Source of the DNA: Ficedula albicollis
Lineage: Eukaryota; Chordata; Aves; Passeriformes; Muscicapidae
Direction: 5' to 3'
Assembly: GCF_000247815.1 (NCBI RefSeq)
Contig: NW_004775933.1
Span: forward strand, 62,001-126,000
Length of the DNA: 64,000 nucleotides
Shown: one piece after another, positions 35,969-49,336 of the stretch
Layout: each line of letters starts with the position of its first letter
Numbering within the stretch: position 1 is the stretch's first letter
The notes under the pieces: model-generated
The model's input: the letters and a program-made list of their open reading frames with translations, nothing else
Databases searched by the model: none
What the model was told of the DNA's origin: nothing
Position numbers and translations under genes: made by a program

Positions 35969-37888
35969 CCCTTTCCCTTTCCCTTTCCCTTTCCCTTTCC
36001 CTTTCCCTTTCCCTTTCCCTTTCCCTTTCCCTTTCCCTTTCCCTTTCCCTTTCCCTTTCCCTTTCCCTTTCCCTTTCCCTTTCCCTTTCCCTTTCCCTTT
36101 CCCTTTCCCTTTCCCTTTCCCTTTCCCTTTCCCTTTCCCTTTCCCTTTCCCTTTCCCTTTCCCTTTCCCTTTCCCTTTCCCTTTCCCTTTCCCTTTCCCT
36201 TTCCCTTTCCCTTTCCCTTTCCCTTTCCCTTTCCCTTTCCCTTTCCCTTTCCCTTTCCCTTTCCCTTTCCCTTTCCCTTTCCCTTTCCCTTTCCCTTTCC
36301 CTTTCCCTTTCCCTTTCCCTTTCCCTTTCCCTTTCCCTTTCCCTTTCCCTTTCCCTTTCCCTTTCCCTTTCCCTTTCCCTTTCCCTTTCCCTTTCCCTTT
36401 CCCTTTCCCTTTCCCTTTCCCTTTCCCTTTCCCTTTCCCTTTCCCTTTCCCTTTCCCTTTCCCTTTCCCTTTCCCTTTCCCTTTCCCTTTCCCTTTCCCT
36501 TTCCCTTTCCCTTTCCCTTTCCCTTTCCCTTTCCCTTTCCCTTTCCCTTTCCCTTTCCCTTTCCCTTTCCCTTTCCCTTTCCCTTTCCCTTTCCCTTTCC
36601 CTTTCCCTTTCCCTTTCCCTTTCCCTTTCCCTTTCCCTTTCCCTTTCCCTTTCCCTTTCCCTTTCCCTTTCCCTTTCCCTTTCCCTTTCCCTTTCCCTTT
36701 CCCTTTCCCTTTCCCTTTCCCTTTCCCTTTCCCTTTCCCTTTCCCTTTCCCTTTCCCTTTCCCTTTCCCTTTCCCTTTCCCTTTCCCTTTCCCTTTCCCT
36801 TTCCCTTTCCCTTTCCCTTTCCCTTTCCCTTTCCCTTTCCCTTTCCCTTTCCCTTTCCCTTTCCCTTTCCCTTTCCCTTTCCCTTTCCCTTTCCCTTTCC
36901 CTTTCCCTTTCCCTTTCCCTTTCCCTTTCCCTTTCCCTTTCCCTTTCCCTTTCCCTTTCCCTTTCCCTTTCCCTTTCCCTTTCCCTTTCCCTTTCCCTTT
37001 CCCTTTCCCTTTCCCTTTCCCTTTCCCTTTCCCTTTCCCTTTCCCTTTCCCTTTCCCTTTCCCTTTCCCTTTCCCTTTCCCTTTCCCTTTCCCTTTCCCT
37101 TTCCCTTTCCCTTTCCCTTTCCCTTTCCCTTTCCCTTTCCCTTTCCCTTTCCCTTTCCCTTTCCCTTTCCCTTTCCCTTTCCCTTTCCCTTTCCCTTTCC
37201 CTTTCCCTTTCCCTTTCCCTTTCCCTTTCCCTTTCCCTTTCCCTTTCCCTTTCCCTTTCCCTTTCCCTTTCCCTTTCCCTTTCCCTTTCCCTTTCCCTTT
37301 CCCTTTCCCTTTCCCTTTCCCTTTCCCTTTCCCTTTCCCTTTCCCTTTCCCTTTCCCTTTCCCTTTCCCTTTCCCTTTCCCTTTCCCTTTCCCTTTCCCT
37401 TTCCCTTTCCCTTTCCCTTTCCCTTTCCCTTTCCCTTTCCCTTTCCCTTTCCCTTTCCCTTTCCCTTTCCCTTTCCCTTTCCCTTTCCCTTTCCCTTTCC
37501 CTTTCCCTTTCCCTTTCCCTTTCCCTTTCCCTTTCCCTTTCCCTTTCCCTTTCCCTTTCCCTTTCCCTTTCCCTTTCCCTTTCCCTTTCCCTTTCCCTTT
37601 CCCTTTCCCTTTCCCTTTCCCTTTCCCTTTCCCTTTCCCTTTCCCTTTCCCTTTCCCTTTCCCTTTCCCTTTCCCTTTCCCTTTCCCTTTCCCTTTCCCT
37701 TTCCCTTTCCCTTTCCCTTTCCCTTTCCCTTTCCCTTTCCCTTTCCCTTTCCCTTTCCCTTTCCCTTTCCCTTTCCCTTTCCCTTTCCCTTTCCCTTTCC
37801 CTTTCCCTTTCCCTTTCCCTTTCCCTTTCCCTTTCCCTTTCCCTTTCCCTTTCCCTTTCCCTTTCCCTTTCCCTTTCCCTTTCCCTTT
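35969..37888. repeat. (CCCTTT)320 hexanucleotide array
   Basis: 1,920 bases of CCCTTT with no visible interruption. The minus strand is (AAAGGG)n, in which every G-run of three is separated by three A, a regular G-quadruplex-compatible pattern. Open frames of 800 or more residues on both strands (FPFP, KGKG, RERE) are repeat products. Confidence 0.97.
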
Positions 37889-38275
37889 CCTTTCTCTTTC
37901 CTTTCTCTTTCCTTTCTCCTTTCTCTTTCCTTTCCTTTCTCTTTCCTTTCCTTTCCTTTCTCTTTCCTTTCTCTTTCCTTTCTCTTTCCTTTCTCTTTCC
38001 TTTCTCTTTCCTTTCTCTTTCCTTTCTCTTTCCTTTCTCTTTCCTTTCTCTTTCCTTTCTCTTTCCTTTCTCTTTCCTTTCTCTTTCCTTTCTCTTTCCT
38101 TTCTCTTTCCTTTCTCTTTCCTTTCTCTTTCCTTTCTCTTTCCTTTCTCTTTCCTTTCTCTTTCCTTTCTCTTTCCTTTCTCTTTCCTTTCTCTTTCCTT
38201 TCTCTTTCCTTTCTCCTTTCTCTTTCCTTTCCTTTCTCTTTCCTTTCCTTTCTCTTTCTTTTCCTTTCTCACCTT
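37889..38275. repeat. 11-bp CT-rich array (TTTCCTTTCTC)
   Basis: A continuation of the hexanucleotide array in which units have shifted to an 11-bp motif, with irregular units at both ends. Confidence 0.93.
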
Positions 38276-39171
38276 TCCTCACCTTTCCTCTCCTCTCTTC
38301 CCCTTCCCCTTTCCCCACCTTTCCTCTTTCACCTGAATTCTGGAATTTCTCCTGTCCCATGATTCCCATCTGGAGGTTGGAAGGCCACCAAAATCACCAC
38401 CAAAAATTCCTCTTCCCTGGACAGTAACCCTTGGAACTGAGGTTGGCATCTCTTGAGTCCCAGGAGAAGGATTTGATGAGGATTTGCCTTCCCCCATCCC
38501 AGCTCCTTTCTCCAGGAGCAGCTTGTGGCTGTAGCTTTAATCCTGCTCTTTTTTTTTTTTTTATTTCCTGAAATAATTCCCTTTTTCTTTTTTTCCCTTT
38601 TTGTGACTAACAATGACCTCAGCTGTTTGTTTAAGGAGTTCATAACCCCTCAGAAATGTTCTGACAACCCCAAGGAAGTTTCCAAGGAACCCTTGGGTTG
38701 GGAGCCTCTGGCATCAGCCAGGGCTTCTGCTTTATGTTCCTATCAAACAATAACGAAATTAAAAGGGAAGGAGAAAATAAACACGTTTTGGGGTAAATAA
38801 AGACAAATTTATTTGTCTCCAACACCGTTGTTGGAGCTCAGGGAAGGGCCAGCAGATGGCTTGGCCTGGCCACTGCTCCTTCCTGCCAGGAAAAGGGGAA
38901 CGAGGCAATGGAGACACGGAGGAAACACACGGGCTGGGTTTGGGTGGGAAATGCCCTGGAAAGGGGGTTTGGCTCAGCAAGGATGCTTAGGCTGGGCTTA
39001 AAGTTGAGCTGGGCTTAGTTTGGGATGAATTCACCCAGGTCACGCGAGTTGGACAAATCATGGAGGGGCTTTGCTGGGTTTGGAGGGTTTTGGTGAAGGA
39101 GGAGGGAGTTGGTGGCTCCGTCAGACCTGACTGGGAGTTCGGTGGCCAAATCCAGGGGCAGATCCCTGATT
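38276..39171. other. Single-copy intron sequence
   Basis: T-rich at 38548-38605. No gene recognised. Confidence 0.45.
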
Positions 39172-39810
39172 CCTGTGCCCAAATCCCAGTGAGAGATCCC
39201 TGATTCCAGTTCCCAAATCCCAGTGAGAGATCCCTGATTCCAGTGTCCAAATCCCAGTGAGAGATCCCTGATTCCAGTTCCCAAATCCCAGTGAGAGATC
39301 CCTGATTCCAGTGTCCAAATCCCAGTGAGAGATCCCTGATTCCAGTTCCCAAATCCCAGTGAGAGATCCCTGATTCCAGTTCCCAAATCCCAGTGAGAGA
39401 TCCCTGATTCCAGTTCCCAAATCCCAGTGAGAGATCCCTGATTCCAGTTCCCAAATCCCAGTGAGAGATCCCTGATTCCAGTTCCCAAATCCCAGTGAGA
39501 GATCCCTGATTCCAGTTCCCAAATCCCAGTGAGAGATCCCTGATTCCAGTTCCCAAATCCCAGTGAGAGATCCCTGATTCCAGTTCCCAAATCCCAGTGA
39601 GAGATCCCTGATTCCAGTTCCCAAATCCCAGTGAGAGATCCCTGATTCCAGTTCCCAAATCCCAGTGAGAGATCCCTGATTCCAGTTCCCAAATCCCAGT
39701 GAGAGATCCCTGATTCCAGTGTCCAAATCCCAGTGAGAGATCCCTGATTCCTGTGCCCAAATCCCAGTGAGAGATCCCTGATTTCTGTTCCCAAATCCCA
39801 GTGGCAGATG
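39172..39810. repeat. 34-bp minisatellite, about 19 units
   Basis: Unit aaatcccagtgagagatccc followed by tgattccagttccc. Some units have gtgtcc or gtgccc in place of gttccc. Open frames of about 34-residue period on the minus strand are repeat products. Confidence 0.96.
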
Positions 39811-39894
39811 AGGGTTCCATGGATGAGTTTGAATCTGCTTTGGCAAATCCTGCTCTGAAATTCCATATATATTAAATTTCTTTGGATTTTTTCA

Positions 39895-40335
39895 ATATTA
39901 TTGGGTTTTTTTCCTGTCTTCTCTTTTCCCCTTTTTTCTTCTTTTCCTTTCTTAAATTTTAATTTATTTTCCCAGTGTTCCCTTTCCTTTCCCCCTCTTT
40001 CCTTCTCTTCCCCCTTTATTTCTCTTTCTTTAATTTTCTTGTTGCTTTTTTCTTTTTAGTTTTTAATTTTTCATTTTCGTATTTCCTTTTTTCTTTCTTT
40101 TCCTTTATTTTCTCTTCTTTCTCTTTACTTTTTTCTTTCCTTCTTTTCCCTTCTTTTTACCTTTTCTCTCTTCTCCCTTCTTTTTACTTTTTCTTTCTTC
40201 TCTCTTCTTTCCTTTTGCTATCTTTTTTATTTCTTTTCCCTTCTTTCTTTTTACTATCTTTTTTTCCTTTCTTTCCTTTCCCCCTTTTCCTTTATTTTAA
40301 TTTTTCTCCCTTTTCCCCCCTTCCACATTTACTCC
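39895..40335. repeat. Irregular polypyrimidine tract
   Basis: T- and C-rich without a fixed unit, with occasional A. Confidence 0.88.
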
Positions 40336-41325
40336 AACCTCCCCAGAGCAGTTTTCTCCCATTTAAAATTCCCCAAAATTCTGGAAAACACCTTCCTTGG
40401 AGATGCTGCTGATCTTTGGAGGAGCATCAGATTTAGGGAACACTTGTGAAACCTTTCCATAACCAGGACAGCAATTTTGGGATCCAATCCCATTTTTTGA
40501 CAATCACTCCCACCCCAAACCCTCCCTTTCCAGCCCCATTAAAATCCTTAAAACACATTTTTAACCCCAAAAGGGACTTTTTGTTCTTCCCCCATCTCCG
40601 CCCTGGTGTCGAATTCCCCAGTCCCAGGACTCCACTCTCCTTTTTCCCCCTGGGGAATCGCTTTGGAATGGGGACACAATTCCTCCTGCACATCCTAAAC
40701 CATCTCTTCCCGGGATTTCTGCCCTGGGAGTGGCCGCACAGGGAATTCTCCTCTCCCTCCTGCTCCGGCTCTTGGCACCCAAAGCTCCTTTTGTTTGTAC
40801 CTTTCCAGGGCTGTGACAATGAGCACGGGGCCGTCCAGGGGTTACTGTGACACTCCGAGGAAAAAGCCTTGGCTTTTGTTTCCCAGAGGTTCTTGGGTTG
40901 CTTTTATCTCCAACAAATATCCATAAATCCTGCCGGGGCTCCCCGTGCCCGGGGCCGTCTGGCGGATGCAGCCACGGGATCAAATCCTGCCTCAGCTGCT
41001 GCTCAGCATCGTTTTAATCCCAGGAATGTGTGTCCTGCAGGATTTGAGGCTTGTAATTAATCAGGAGCCAGGCTTGGGTCATCCAGGAGGTTTTGTGCAG
41101 GTTGCCAAAAGCGTGGCACCTTCTCCGCCGGAGTTTCTGACTCCACGCTTTTGTTCCCTGCAAATTCCAAGTGCCCGAGATGGTTTGGATCCACCAAAAA
41201 GGGAACAGGTTCAGATAAATTTTGGGGCTTTCTCTGCAGGGGGAGGTTTGTGGAGGGGGAAAGAGGCTGGCCATGCTCCCAGGCAGACCTGGAGTGAGTG
41301 GGAATGTTAAATCCTCCTCTTTTGC
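40336..41325. other. Single-copy intron sequence
   Basis: The stretch 40930-41240 has some CpG and no recognised repeat. No exon found. Confidence 0.4.
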
Positions 41326-41450
41326 CATGGAATCATGGAATGGGTGGGGTGGGAAAGGACCTTCCAGAACCTGGATCCACCCCATTCCTCACCTTCCCCA
41401 CCCCAGCACGATCCAGGCCCTGTCCAGCCTGGCCTGGGACACTTCCACTT
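41326..41450 (-). mobile_element. CR1 3' end (minus)
   Basis: Contains ccatggaatcatggaatggg and ccagcctggcctgggacact. Confidence 0.75.
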
Positions 41451-41484
41451 TGGGAAACCTTTTTCGGGAGCTGGGAAGGGGCTG

Positions 41485-41785
41485 GAGAATTCCTGAGGAG
41501 CTGGGAAGGGGCTCAGCCTGGAGAAAAGGAGGCTCAGGGACCTTGTGGCTCTGCACAACTCCCTGCCAGATCCCGGGGGGATTGGGGATCTGGGAACAGG
41601 GACAGGAGGAGACGGAACGGCCTCAGGGGAGGCTCAGGTTGGACACCAGCAGGAATTCCTTCCATGGAAAGGGGGGTCAGGAATTGGAAATGCCCAGGGA
41701 GATTTGGAGTCCCCATCCCTGGAGGGATTTCCAAGTCCTGTGGATGTGGCACCTGGGGACACGGACTGTGGTGGCCTTGTCACCC
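41485..41785 (+). mobile_element. CR1 3' region (plus), second subtype
   Basis: Contains gggctcagcctggagaaaag, ctgcacaactccctgcca, gacaccagcaggaattcctt and tgtggatgtggcacctgggg. It lies next to a minus-strand copy, forming an inverted pair. Confidence 0.8.
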
Positions 41786-42540
<755 letters not shown>

Positions 42541-42657
42541 AAGCATTCCAAGCACTTGAACTTGAGCGGATCCATTTCGCCGCCCAGACGTTCCGAGTGA
42601 CCCCGGCGAGCGTGGAGCTCTCCCATTCCCTGTTCCCTCTGTGGCAGCTGGGACAGC

Positions 42658-42710
42658 AGCAGCAGGAGGAGGAGGAGAGGAGGAGGAGGAGGAGGAGGAG
42701 AGGAGGAGGC

Positions 42711-42806
<96 letters not shown>
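42658..42806. repeat. (AGG)n followed by C95
   Basis: CAG/AGG trinucleotides at 42658-42709, then 95 C residues (42712-42806). The C run interrupts CpG-rich sequence and is probably an artefact. Confidence 0.9.
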
Positions 42807-42807
<1 letters not shown>

Positions 42808-43302
42808 AGACGGGAGCGCGGCTGGGATGCGGCGCTCGGTGGGAAGAGGGCAGCCAGAGTTTAGGAGGCCACGGCCCTCGGATGGTTTCCTGCTGGGCCA
42901 AGGGACCCACGGGCTCCTGGAGCGCCGTGTCCCGCTGCATTCCTGCTCCTTCCTGAGTTGTTTTTTGGGTGGGAAGCCCTCCGTGGGTCATTTGCCGCAG
43001 GTTCCGTGTTCGTCTCCTGCCTGTTCCCAGCTTTTCCACGTCCAGTGAGCGCTTCCCAGCGCTTCCATCGCTCCCCCAGCCCCAGCAGGGCGGGAGGAAG
43101 CGCCGCTAATCCTCATTAAATGTATAAATTTATGGCCCCGTGGTGCTGCAATGTTTAATCAGGGCTCCGTGACTGTGCCGTGCTCCGGGTACAAGTTCAG
43201 TGCAAGGTGAATCTTGGCTGAGATAATCTGGAAGTTCAGCCGGAGGTGAAGGCAGCGGCGGCTCCTCACAGCCCGCCCGGGGTGAGCAAGAGGTCACCTC
43301 CT
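42807..43302. other. CpG-rich single-copy sequence between poly-C blocks
   Basis: Contains gagacgggagcgcggctggg, an AT-rich segment attaaatgtataaatttatgg at 43117, and aggtgaaggcagcggcggct. Candidate conserved element; no coding exon recognised. Confidence 0.35.
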
Positions 43303-43664
<362 letters not shown>

Positions 43665-45119
43665 AGCCCCATTTTTAACGTGTAAACACAAGAAAAAAAT
43701 GCGAGATCGCAGAAGATTTGGCATCAGCTGAGCGGCGACAGGAAAGAGAAGCGTGGAGGGCTTGGCCCCGTGGGGCTCAGGGAGGTGATGCCGGAGGTTT
43801 TTGGGGATATCAGGAGAGGCTTGGTTCAAATATCACAAACCTCACGGGGTTCTGGCACCGAGGAAAGGAGGAATGCTCAGGATTTGCTGCTCACCCATCC
43901 CTGCTCCCCACTGCTGGTGGGATCCCTCAAAGGGAAAATGCCCTCGCTGGGGGTCTGGGTGTCCCAGCCCGGTGCTGGTGGCACTGCTGGGCTCATCTGT
44001 CCCGAAAGTCGGTGTCACCTGCTCCCTGCAGGTGCCTGGGTTTGCTGCTGACCCCTCCCAGCCCCAAAGCTGCTCCGTCAATGAGTTGGGAAAAGTGGCA
44101 TTAAAGTGATTTTTTTGCCATTTTTGGGATGTTTTTTTTCCCAATTGGGATGATGCTGGAGGTGTTTCCTGTAGGTTTTTTTGGACGACTCCTGGTTTCT
44201 CCCCTCTGAACCCCCTTTCCTGTTTTTGTGCTTTTTTTGTGCTCATGGTCGCTCTTCCCTAACTAAAGGATCCTCTGTTGCTGAAACACTGGGATTTTCC
44301 AAGTTGTTTCCTAATGTTTTCTTTGGAGACACTAATTTGGACAGTGTGGGTCAGGCAGGGAAACCCAGAAGGTCGTGAACACCTGGAATGCAACAGTGGA
44401 AAAGGAATTCCCTATTTATGGGATCATCAACTCCCAACCACTGAGCTTTTCCAAAATCCACCTTCTCCTCCCCAAAACACCTTCAAAACAACCTCCAGGG
44501 ATAATTATCAACACCCTGAGCGCTTTCCAGACATCACATCCCGAATTTCTCCCTACGGTGCTGGATGCTGATCCCACGTGGAGGGTTTATCCAGCTCCAT
44601 CCTTGCGGGGTGCAGCTGCACCAGAACCCGATCCGGGGGTGATGCTGCTCCAGGAGCCACCTTTGCCTGGGGAATGAATCCCCCTTTTGTGGCTGTTCAG
44701 GGGAAAAGCCAAGCCTTATTCAATAGTGGAATTCCCTGCGGGACGCTCTTCCGAGGCTCTTTCATTCCTCCTGGCTCCCGCCCAGTATTGTCCCCCTTCG
44801 GAGGGTCCAGAGGGTGGGAATCCACGCCCAGCCTCCCCTGCAAGCTCCTGAACCTGCCTGGAGAACAGGATGAGTCCAAGGGATTATTTTAGGAGTCCAA
44901 ATTGGCCGCTGGACCCAGCTTTGCTTCTGTTCCCATGGCCGTTCATAAAATTCCCCCCTGTCCGGGTGTTATCGCTGGGAACATCCCAGAACGCTGAAAT
45001 CCCAGGGGTTTTGCACCAAATCATTTTCAGGTCTTGCTGTTTTTATTTTCCAAGGGCTGTGCTGCCACGGGTGAGAGGAACTCGGGATTTCCCTAGAATT
45101 TAGCGGAGCTCTCCCTGCG
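43665..45119. other. Single-copy intron sequence
   Basis: No gene or repeat recognised. Confidence 0.45.
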
Positions 45120-45440
45120 GGCAAAGATCCAGTGGGTGACTAAAGCCAGGCCTAGAGGGCAGCTCTGGGGGGACTTTCCAAGGCTGTCACCCCACACGTG
45201 GTGCTGATCCTCAGTGTCCCCACTGGACAGCCCTTTCCAGGAAGGAATTTTCCCTGTGTCCAACCTGGCACAGCTTGAGGCTGTTCCCTCTCCTCCTGTC
45301 CCTGTTCCCAGATCCCAAATCCCCACCCTAGCTGTCCCCTCCTGTCAGGAAGTTGTGCACAACCACAAGGCCCCCACAATCCCTTTTTTCTCCAGGCTGA
45401 GCCCCTTCCCCAGCTCCCTCAGCCTCTCGTGGTGCTCAGA
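45120..45440 (-). mobile_element. CR1 3' region (minus), second subtype
   Basis: Contains tggacagccctttccaggaa, ctctcctcctgtccctgttc, aagttgtgcacaaccacaag and tctccaggctgagccccttc. Confidence 0.8.
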
Positions 45441-45818
45441 AACCAAAATTTTCTGAGGTAAAATCCTGCATAGTTTTAAATGAGACCCTTGGAAGAAATT
45501 CCTTTGGGAAGAGGAGAAAAGTCAACTCCATGTAATTCCAGCGTGGCTTCAAAGCAGGTGGGAAGCCAGAGGTGGAAAGCCAGAGGTTTTCCTCCTAATA
45601 AACGATGAATGTTTGCAGCTGGAAAACCAGGGGATCTCTCTGTGCAAGAAAAGCTTTGTGGAGCCCTTTCCCTGGAAATCTGGGCTATCAGGAATACAAG
45701 AACTATAAACAGGCAATAATGTGAAGCTGAAAATAATCCAGACTGGACAGATTTGGGTTTTCTTGGTCTCAAACCTCTCTGAGTTACAAACTGTCCCAGC
45801 TGTCATAAATCCTTCCAG

Positions 45819-45920
45819 ATTCCTCTCCTGTTTTGTTTTGGGTTGTTGTTTTTGTTTTTTTCCAGGAACTGCAGATTCCTCTCCTGTTTTGTTTTGGGTT
45901 GTTTTTTTTTTTTCCAGGAA
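45819..45920. repeat. Tandem duplication, about 57 bases
   Basis: The segment cagattcctctcctgttttg plus gttttgggttg and a T run ending in ccaggaac occurs twice. Confidence 0.88.
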
Positions 45921-47516
45921 CTATTTGACTTTTGCAGATATACAGAGAAAAAAAAAGTTAAATTACTGCTTTTAACTTGTAAGATCAACCCAGTTAAATG
46001 TGAGGTGAGGAGCTTGGAATTGAGGAGCTTCTCCTCTCTGCAGGAGGACATCCCTGGGTGGGACATCCCAGGAGACCTGGAGGAGTCACTTGGGGCTGTT
46101 GTGTCTCACAGAGAGGTACAAGCAGGATTTTTGGATCTGTAGCAATTCCCAGAAATCCAGGTAATTAGGGGAGCACCTAAATTAAGTTTTCCCTTCCCTG
46201 TGCTCCGTTTGTGAATCCCTTTCCTCATCCATCACCAAATCCCTGCGGATGGTCTCCAACCCCTCACCCAAAGCACGCCCAATTCCCAAGCAAATCCTCC
46301 TTTCCAGTGAAACCAGTGACAAATCCTCTCCTGTTTTCACTTAGGCCACGACTTCCCCTTCGTGCCTTTCACAATTCAACAGCAAACATCATGTTCCAAT
46401 TCCCGGTGCCTTTTCTTTTTGGGAACACTATTGTCCAAACCCCACGTCTTCCCAGGGGTTGGAATATTTCTTTCTCTTTCAGTATTCCTTTCCCACGAGG
46501 CGTAATTGAAACCTCCCCAAAATAAATTATTTGGACTGTGCTTGTCCGTGGCTGCTGCTGCTGCTGCTGGAAGCCCCTTGGGTTTTTGTAATCCAGAACA
46601 ATTCCCTGCTGGATGGTGGGAGGGGCTGCTCCATCCCAGTGGTGGGATGGGTTGTGGACGTGGACAAACTGGGAATTGCCACTGGTTTTCCGTAGTTTTG
46701 TGTCTTTCATGGAAGTCCCCAGCAGGACTGGGTCTGAGCACTGTTTTCTGGTCCCACTGGAGCATCCTGGGCTGTCCTCCAGGTGACACAACTTTCCTGA
46801 GGAGCTGGGGTGTGTAGTCAGGGAAAGGAGCTTTTTAAAGGGAATTTCTGCCGAGGTTCAGAAGTTCAGGGTGTGATCTCGTACAAATCCCTGCTGGTTT
46901 GTGGAAGGTGTTGGGTCAAAGGTTGTTCATTCCACGTACAAAAAATCCTGGGAGGAGGAACACCAGACTGTGGTCGTGAGGACAAGGAGGGATAATGGAG
47001 CTTTTGACAGCTGTTTTCACCTTGGATCTGAAAATATTCCCTCCTCCTTCCTTGGAAAACCAGAGTGGGCACTCAGGGACGTGACCCAGCTCGTGGACGT
47101 GGCCCTCAGCAGGGTTCAGGGCAGGAATGCTTCTTCCAGCTGGGAAAACACCAAACCCAACTCAATTCATGCTTTTCCATGCCCTGGGGATATAAAAGCT
47201 TGGTCATAACCCCTGTGGGGATCTGAGTGTCCCCAAAATCCCACCACAAGGAAGAGCTCGCCCCACCTCGACCCAGCTGGGTGTGCTTGGAAGAACAAGG
47301 AGTGAATTCCCCAATTTAGGCTTTTGTCGAAGGAAAGGTTGATGGGAAGTTCTTTATGGAATGTTTCCCACCAATGCTGGCAGCATCTCATCTTCTGGGG
47401 TGGTGCTGGCAGAGGAAAGTCCTCTCCAGTCCATCATGGTGGGATCCAAAGCCATCCAATCCCACCCAATCCATTCCCTGGGAGAGAATCTGGTGGTGGA
47501 TCAGAGAGAAGTTTTC
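45921..47516. other. Single-copy intron sequence with a short (CTG)n
   Basis: A (CTG)6-type microsatellite is at 46550-46570. No gene recognised. Confidence 0.45.
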
Positions 47517-47800
47517 TTCTGGGATGGAATCACAGAACCACCCTGGTCAGGAGGGACCTCGAGGGCTCACCTGGTTCAATTCAGTGTGGGGAAGGAATGG
47601 ATGGAAGGAGCCCTGTCCTGTGCATCCCAAAAACCTCCAGCAGTGGGGTCTCCACCACATCCACCGAGAAGTTGTCCTAGTGGAAGATTGGTCTCATTCC
47701 AAGGAATTTCTTTCTTGTGTGGAGATCAAACCTTTCCTGTGGCACCTTGGAGCCTTTGCTCCGTGTCTTCACAGATCCAGAGATCTTCCTCCTGGTATCC
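47517..47800 (-). mobile_element. Diverged CR1 (minus), probable
   Basis: Begins ggatggaatcacagaaccac and includes agcagtggggtctccaccac and aggaatttctttcttgtgtg, in the order expected for the complement of a CR1 3' end. Confidence 0.5.
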
Positions 47801-47965
47801 ACCCCTAAAGGACTGGAAAACCACCATGAGGGGATGTCTCTTATGCAGCCAAATCCCATCCCTTTTCCTGGGAAAACTGGTGCGTTCCCATGAGGATTTC
47901 CTGCAGTTTTTGGTGCAATTCCCTGTTGGGGGCTGCTGGGCCAGATGGGGCAGTCACAGCAGTGT

Positions 47966-48095
47966 CCAAGGCCAGGTTGGACCCTGGGGCTTGGAGCAGC
48001 CTGGGGTAGTGGGAGGTGTCCCTGCCCATGGGGTTGGATCTGGCTGGGCTTTGAGCTCCCTTCCATCCCAAACCAGCCCATGATTCCACGACTGT
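47966..48095 (+). mobile_element. CR1 3' end (plus)
   Basis: Contains gtccaaggccaggttggacc, tgggaggtgtccctgcccat and a tail with cccatgattccacgactg. Confidence 0.82.
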
Positions 48096-48389
48096 GACAC
48101 GGGTGCGAGCGTGCAAACACCAGTGGTGGCTTTGATCGGCTTCCAGGAGCTCTGGCAGGGCTCACAAACCGTGTTTGGAACCGGTTTGGATTCGCATTCC
48201 AGCGCTCCTGGCTTGGCCGGGAGGATTCGATCCAGATCCCGCGCTGTCGTCAGACAGAACAAACTGTCCCTGCTCCCCTTCCATCTGGAGGGGGATATGC
48301 AGTCCAACCACGGCCTGGTTTCCTCCTGCACGGACCTTCCAGCCATCCTCACCCCGTGCTTGAGGTGAGGGGCTTAAAAATCTGTCTGT
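48096..48389. other. Single-copy intron sequence
   Basis: No gene or repeat recognised. Confidence 0.45.
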
Positions 48390-48464
48390 TTGGATTAAAA
48401 GGACGTTTTGGAAGAGTTTGAGGTGGTGACGTTGCGAGGGGGGTGAAAAGGAAGTGGTTTTGAG

Positions 48465-48540
48465 GTAGAGCTGGTGGTTGGATTTGATGATGTGAAAGGT
48501 CTTTTCCAGTTTAAATGATTCCGTGATTCCATGAATCATG
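48465..48540 (+). mobile_element. CR1 3' terminus (plus)
   Basis: Contains gatgtgaaaggtcttttcca and the tail aatgattccgtgattccatg. Confidence 0.7.
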
Positions 48541-48894
48541 GGGGAGGTGGGGGGGAAAGTTCTTCCTAGGGGAGCCTGGGCCAGAGCTGGGAACTGGCTC
48601 CCAGTTTAATTTTTACATTCCAGCATTTCCTTCTCCTGAGTTCTACATTTGAGTTTGAATGTAAGCTCATGTATGTGTATAAAACCAATTTTAGTACTTT
48701 TTAATACCTTTTTTATGGCATTTTTATAAAACCATCCTCCATTTCTCCATTTTTATAAAGCTGTACCTGCACTTTTGCCTGCTCCTGCTCAAGGTGTTCC
48801 TGGAACCCCAAGAAGCTGCAGGCCCCCAGCCCCGAGCACATCTGCAACTTCCTGATCTTATCCCACTCCCACATCATCGTGGTGAAAGCTCCTC
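48541..48894. other. Single-copy intron sequence
   Basis: No gene or repeat recognised; AT-rich at 48640-48770. Confidence 0.4.
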
Positions 48895-49336
48895 TTAATT
48901 TTTCCCTCCTCTTTTTTTCCTTTTCCTTCCTCTCCTTTCCCTATTCCTCCTCTCCTTTCCCTTTCCTTTTTCTCCTTTCTCTTTCCCTCCTTTCCTTTTC
49001 CTTTCCCTTTCCCTCCTCTCCTTTTCCTCCTCTCCTTTACCTTTCTCTCCTTTACCTTTCCCTCCTCTCCTTTCCTTTTCCCTCCTCTCCTTTTCCTTTC
49101 CCTCATCTCCATTTCCCTATCCCTCCTCTCCTTTTCCTTTCCCTCCTCTCCTCTCCTTTCCCTTTCCCTCCTCTCCTTTCCCTCCTCTCCTCTCCTTTTC
49201 CTTTCCCTCCTCTCCTTTTCCTTTCCCTCCTCTCCTTTCCCTTTCCCGCCTCTCCTTTTCCTTTCTCTCACCTCCTTTTCCTTTCCCTCATCTCCTTTCC
49301 CTATCCCTCCTCTCCTTTTCCTTCCCCCCCCCTCAG
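48895..49336. repeat. Irregular CT-rich polypyrimidine array
   Basis: Units of tttccctcctctccttttcc type, 17-23 bases, with variants. Sense strand is pyrimidine. Confidence 0.92.

Noticed and set aside
35969..37888. Interstitial telomere repeat
   Set aside because: The motif is CCCTTT, not CCCTAA; no TTAGGG units are seen.
34791..38369. Open reading frames of 330 to 1,180 codons on both strands (WIGLD, FPFP, KGKG and RERE repeats)
   Set aside because: They are produced by the pentanucleotide and hexanucleotide arrays, which lack stop codons in several frames on both strands at once. No domain, splice context or codon bias supports a protein.
48111..48368. Possible coding exon in CpG-containing single-copy sequence
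   Set aside because: No convincing splice-site pair or recognisable protein similarity; it does not match the expected preceding Sec15 exon.
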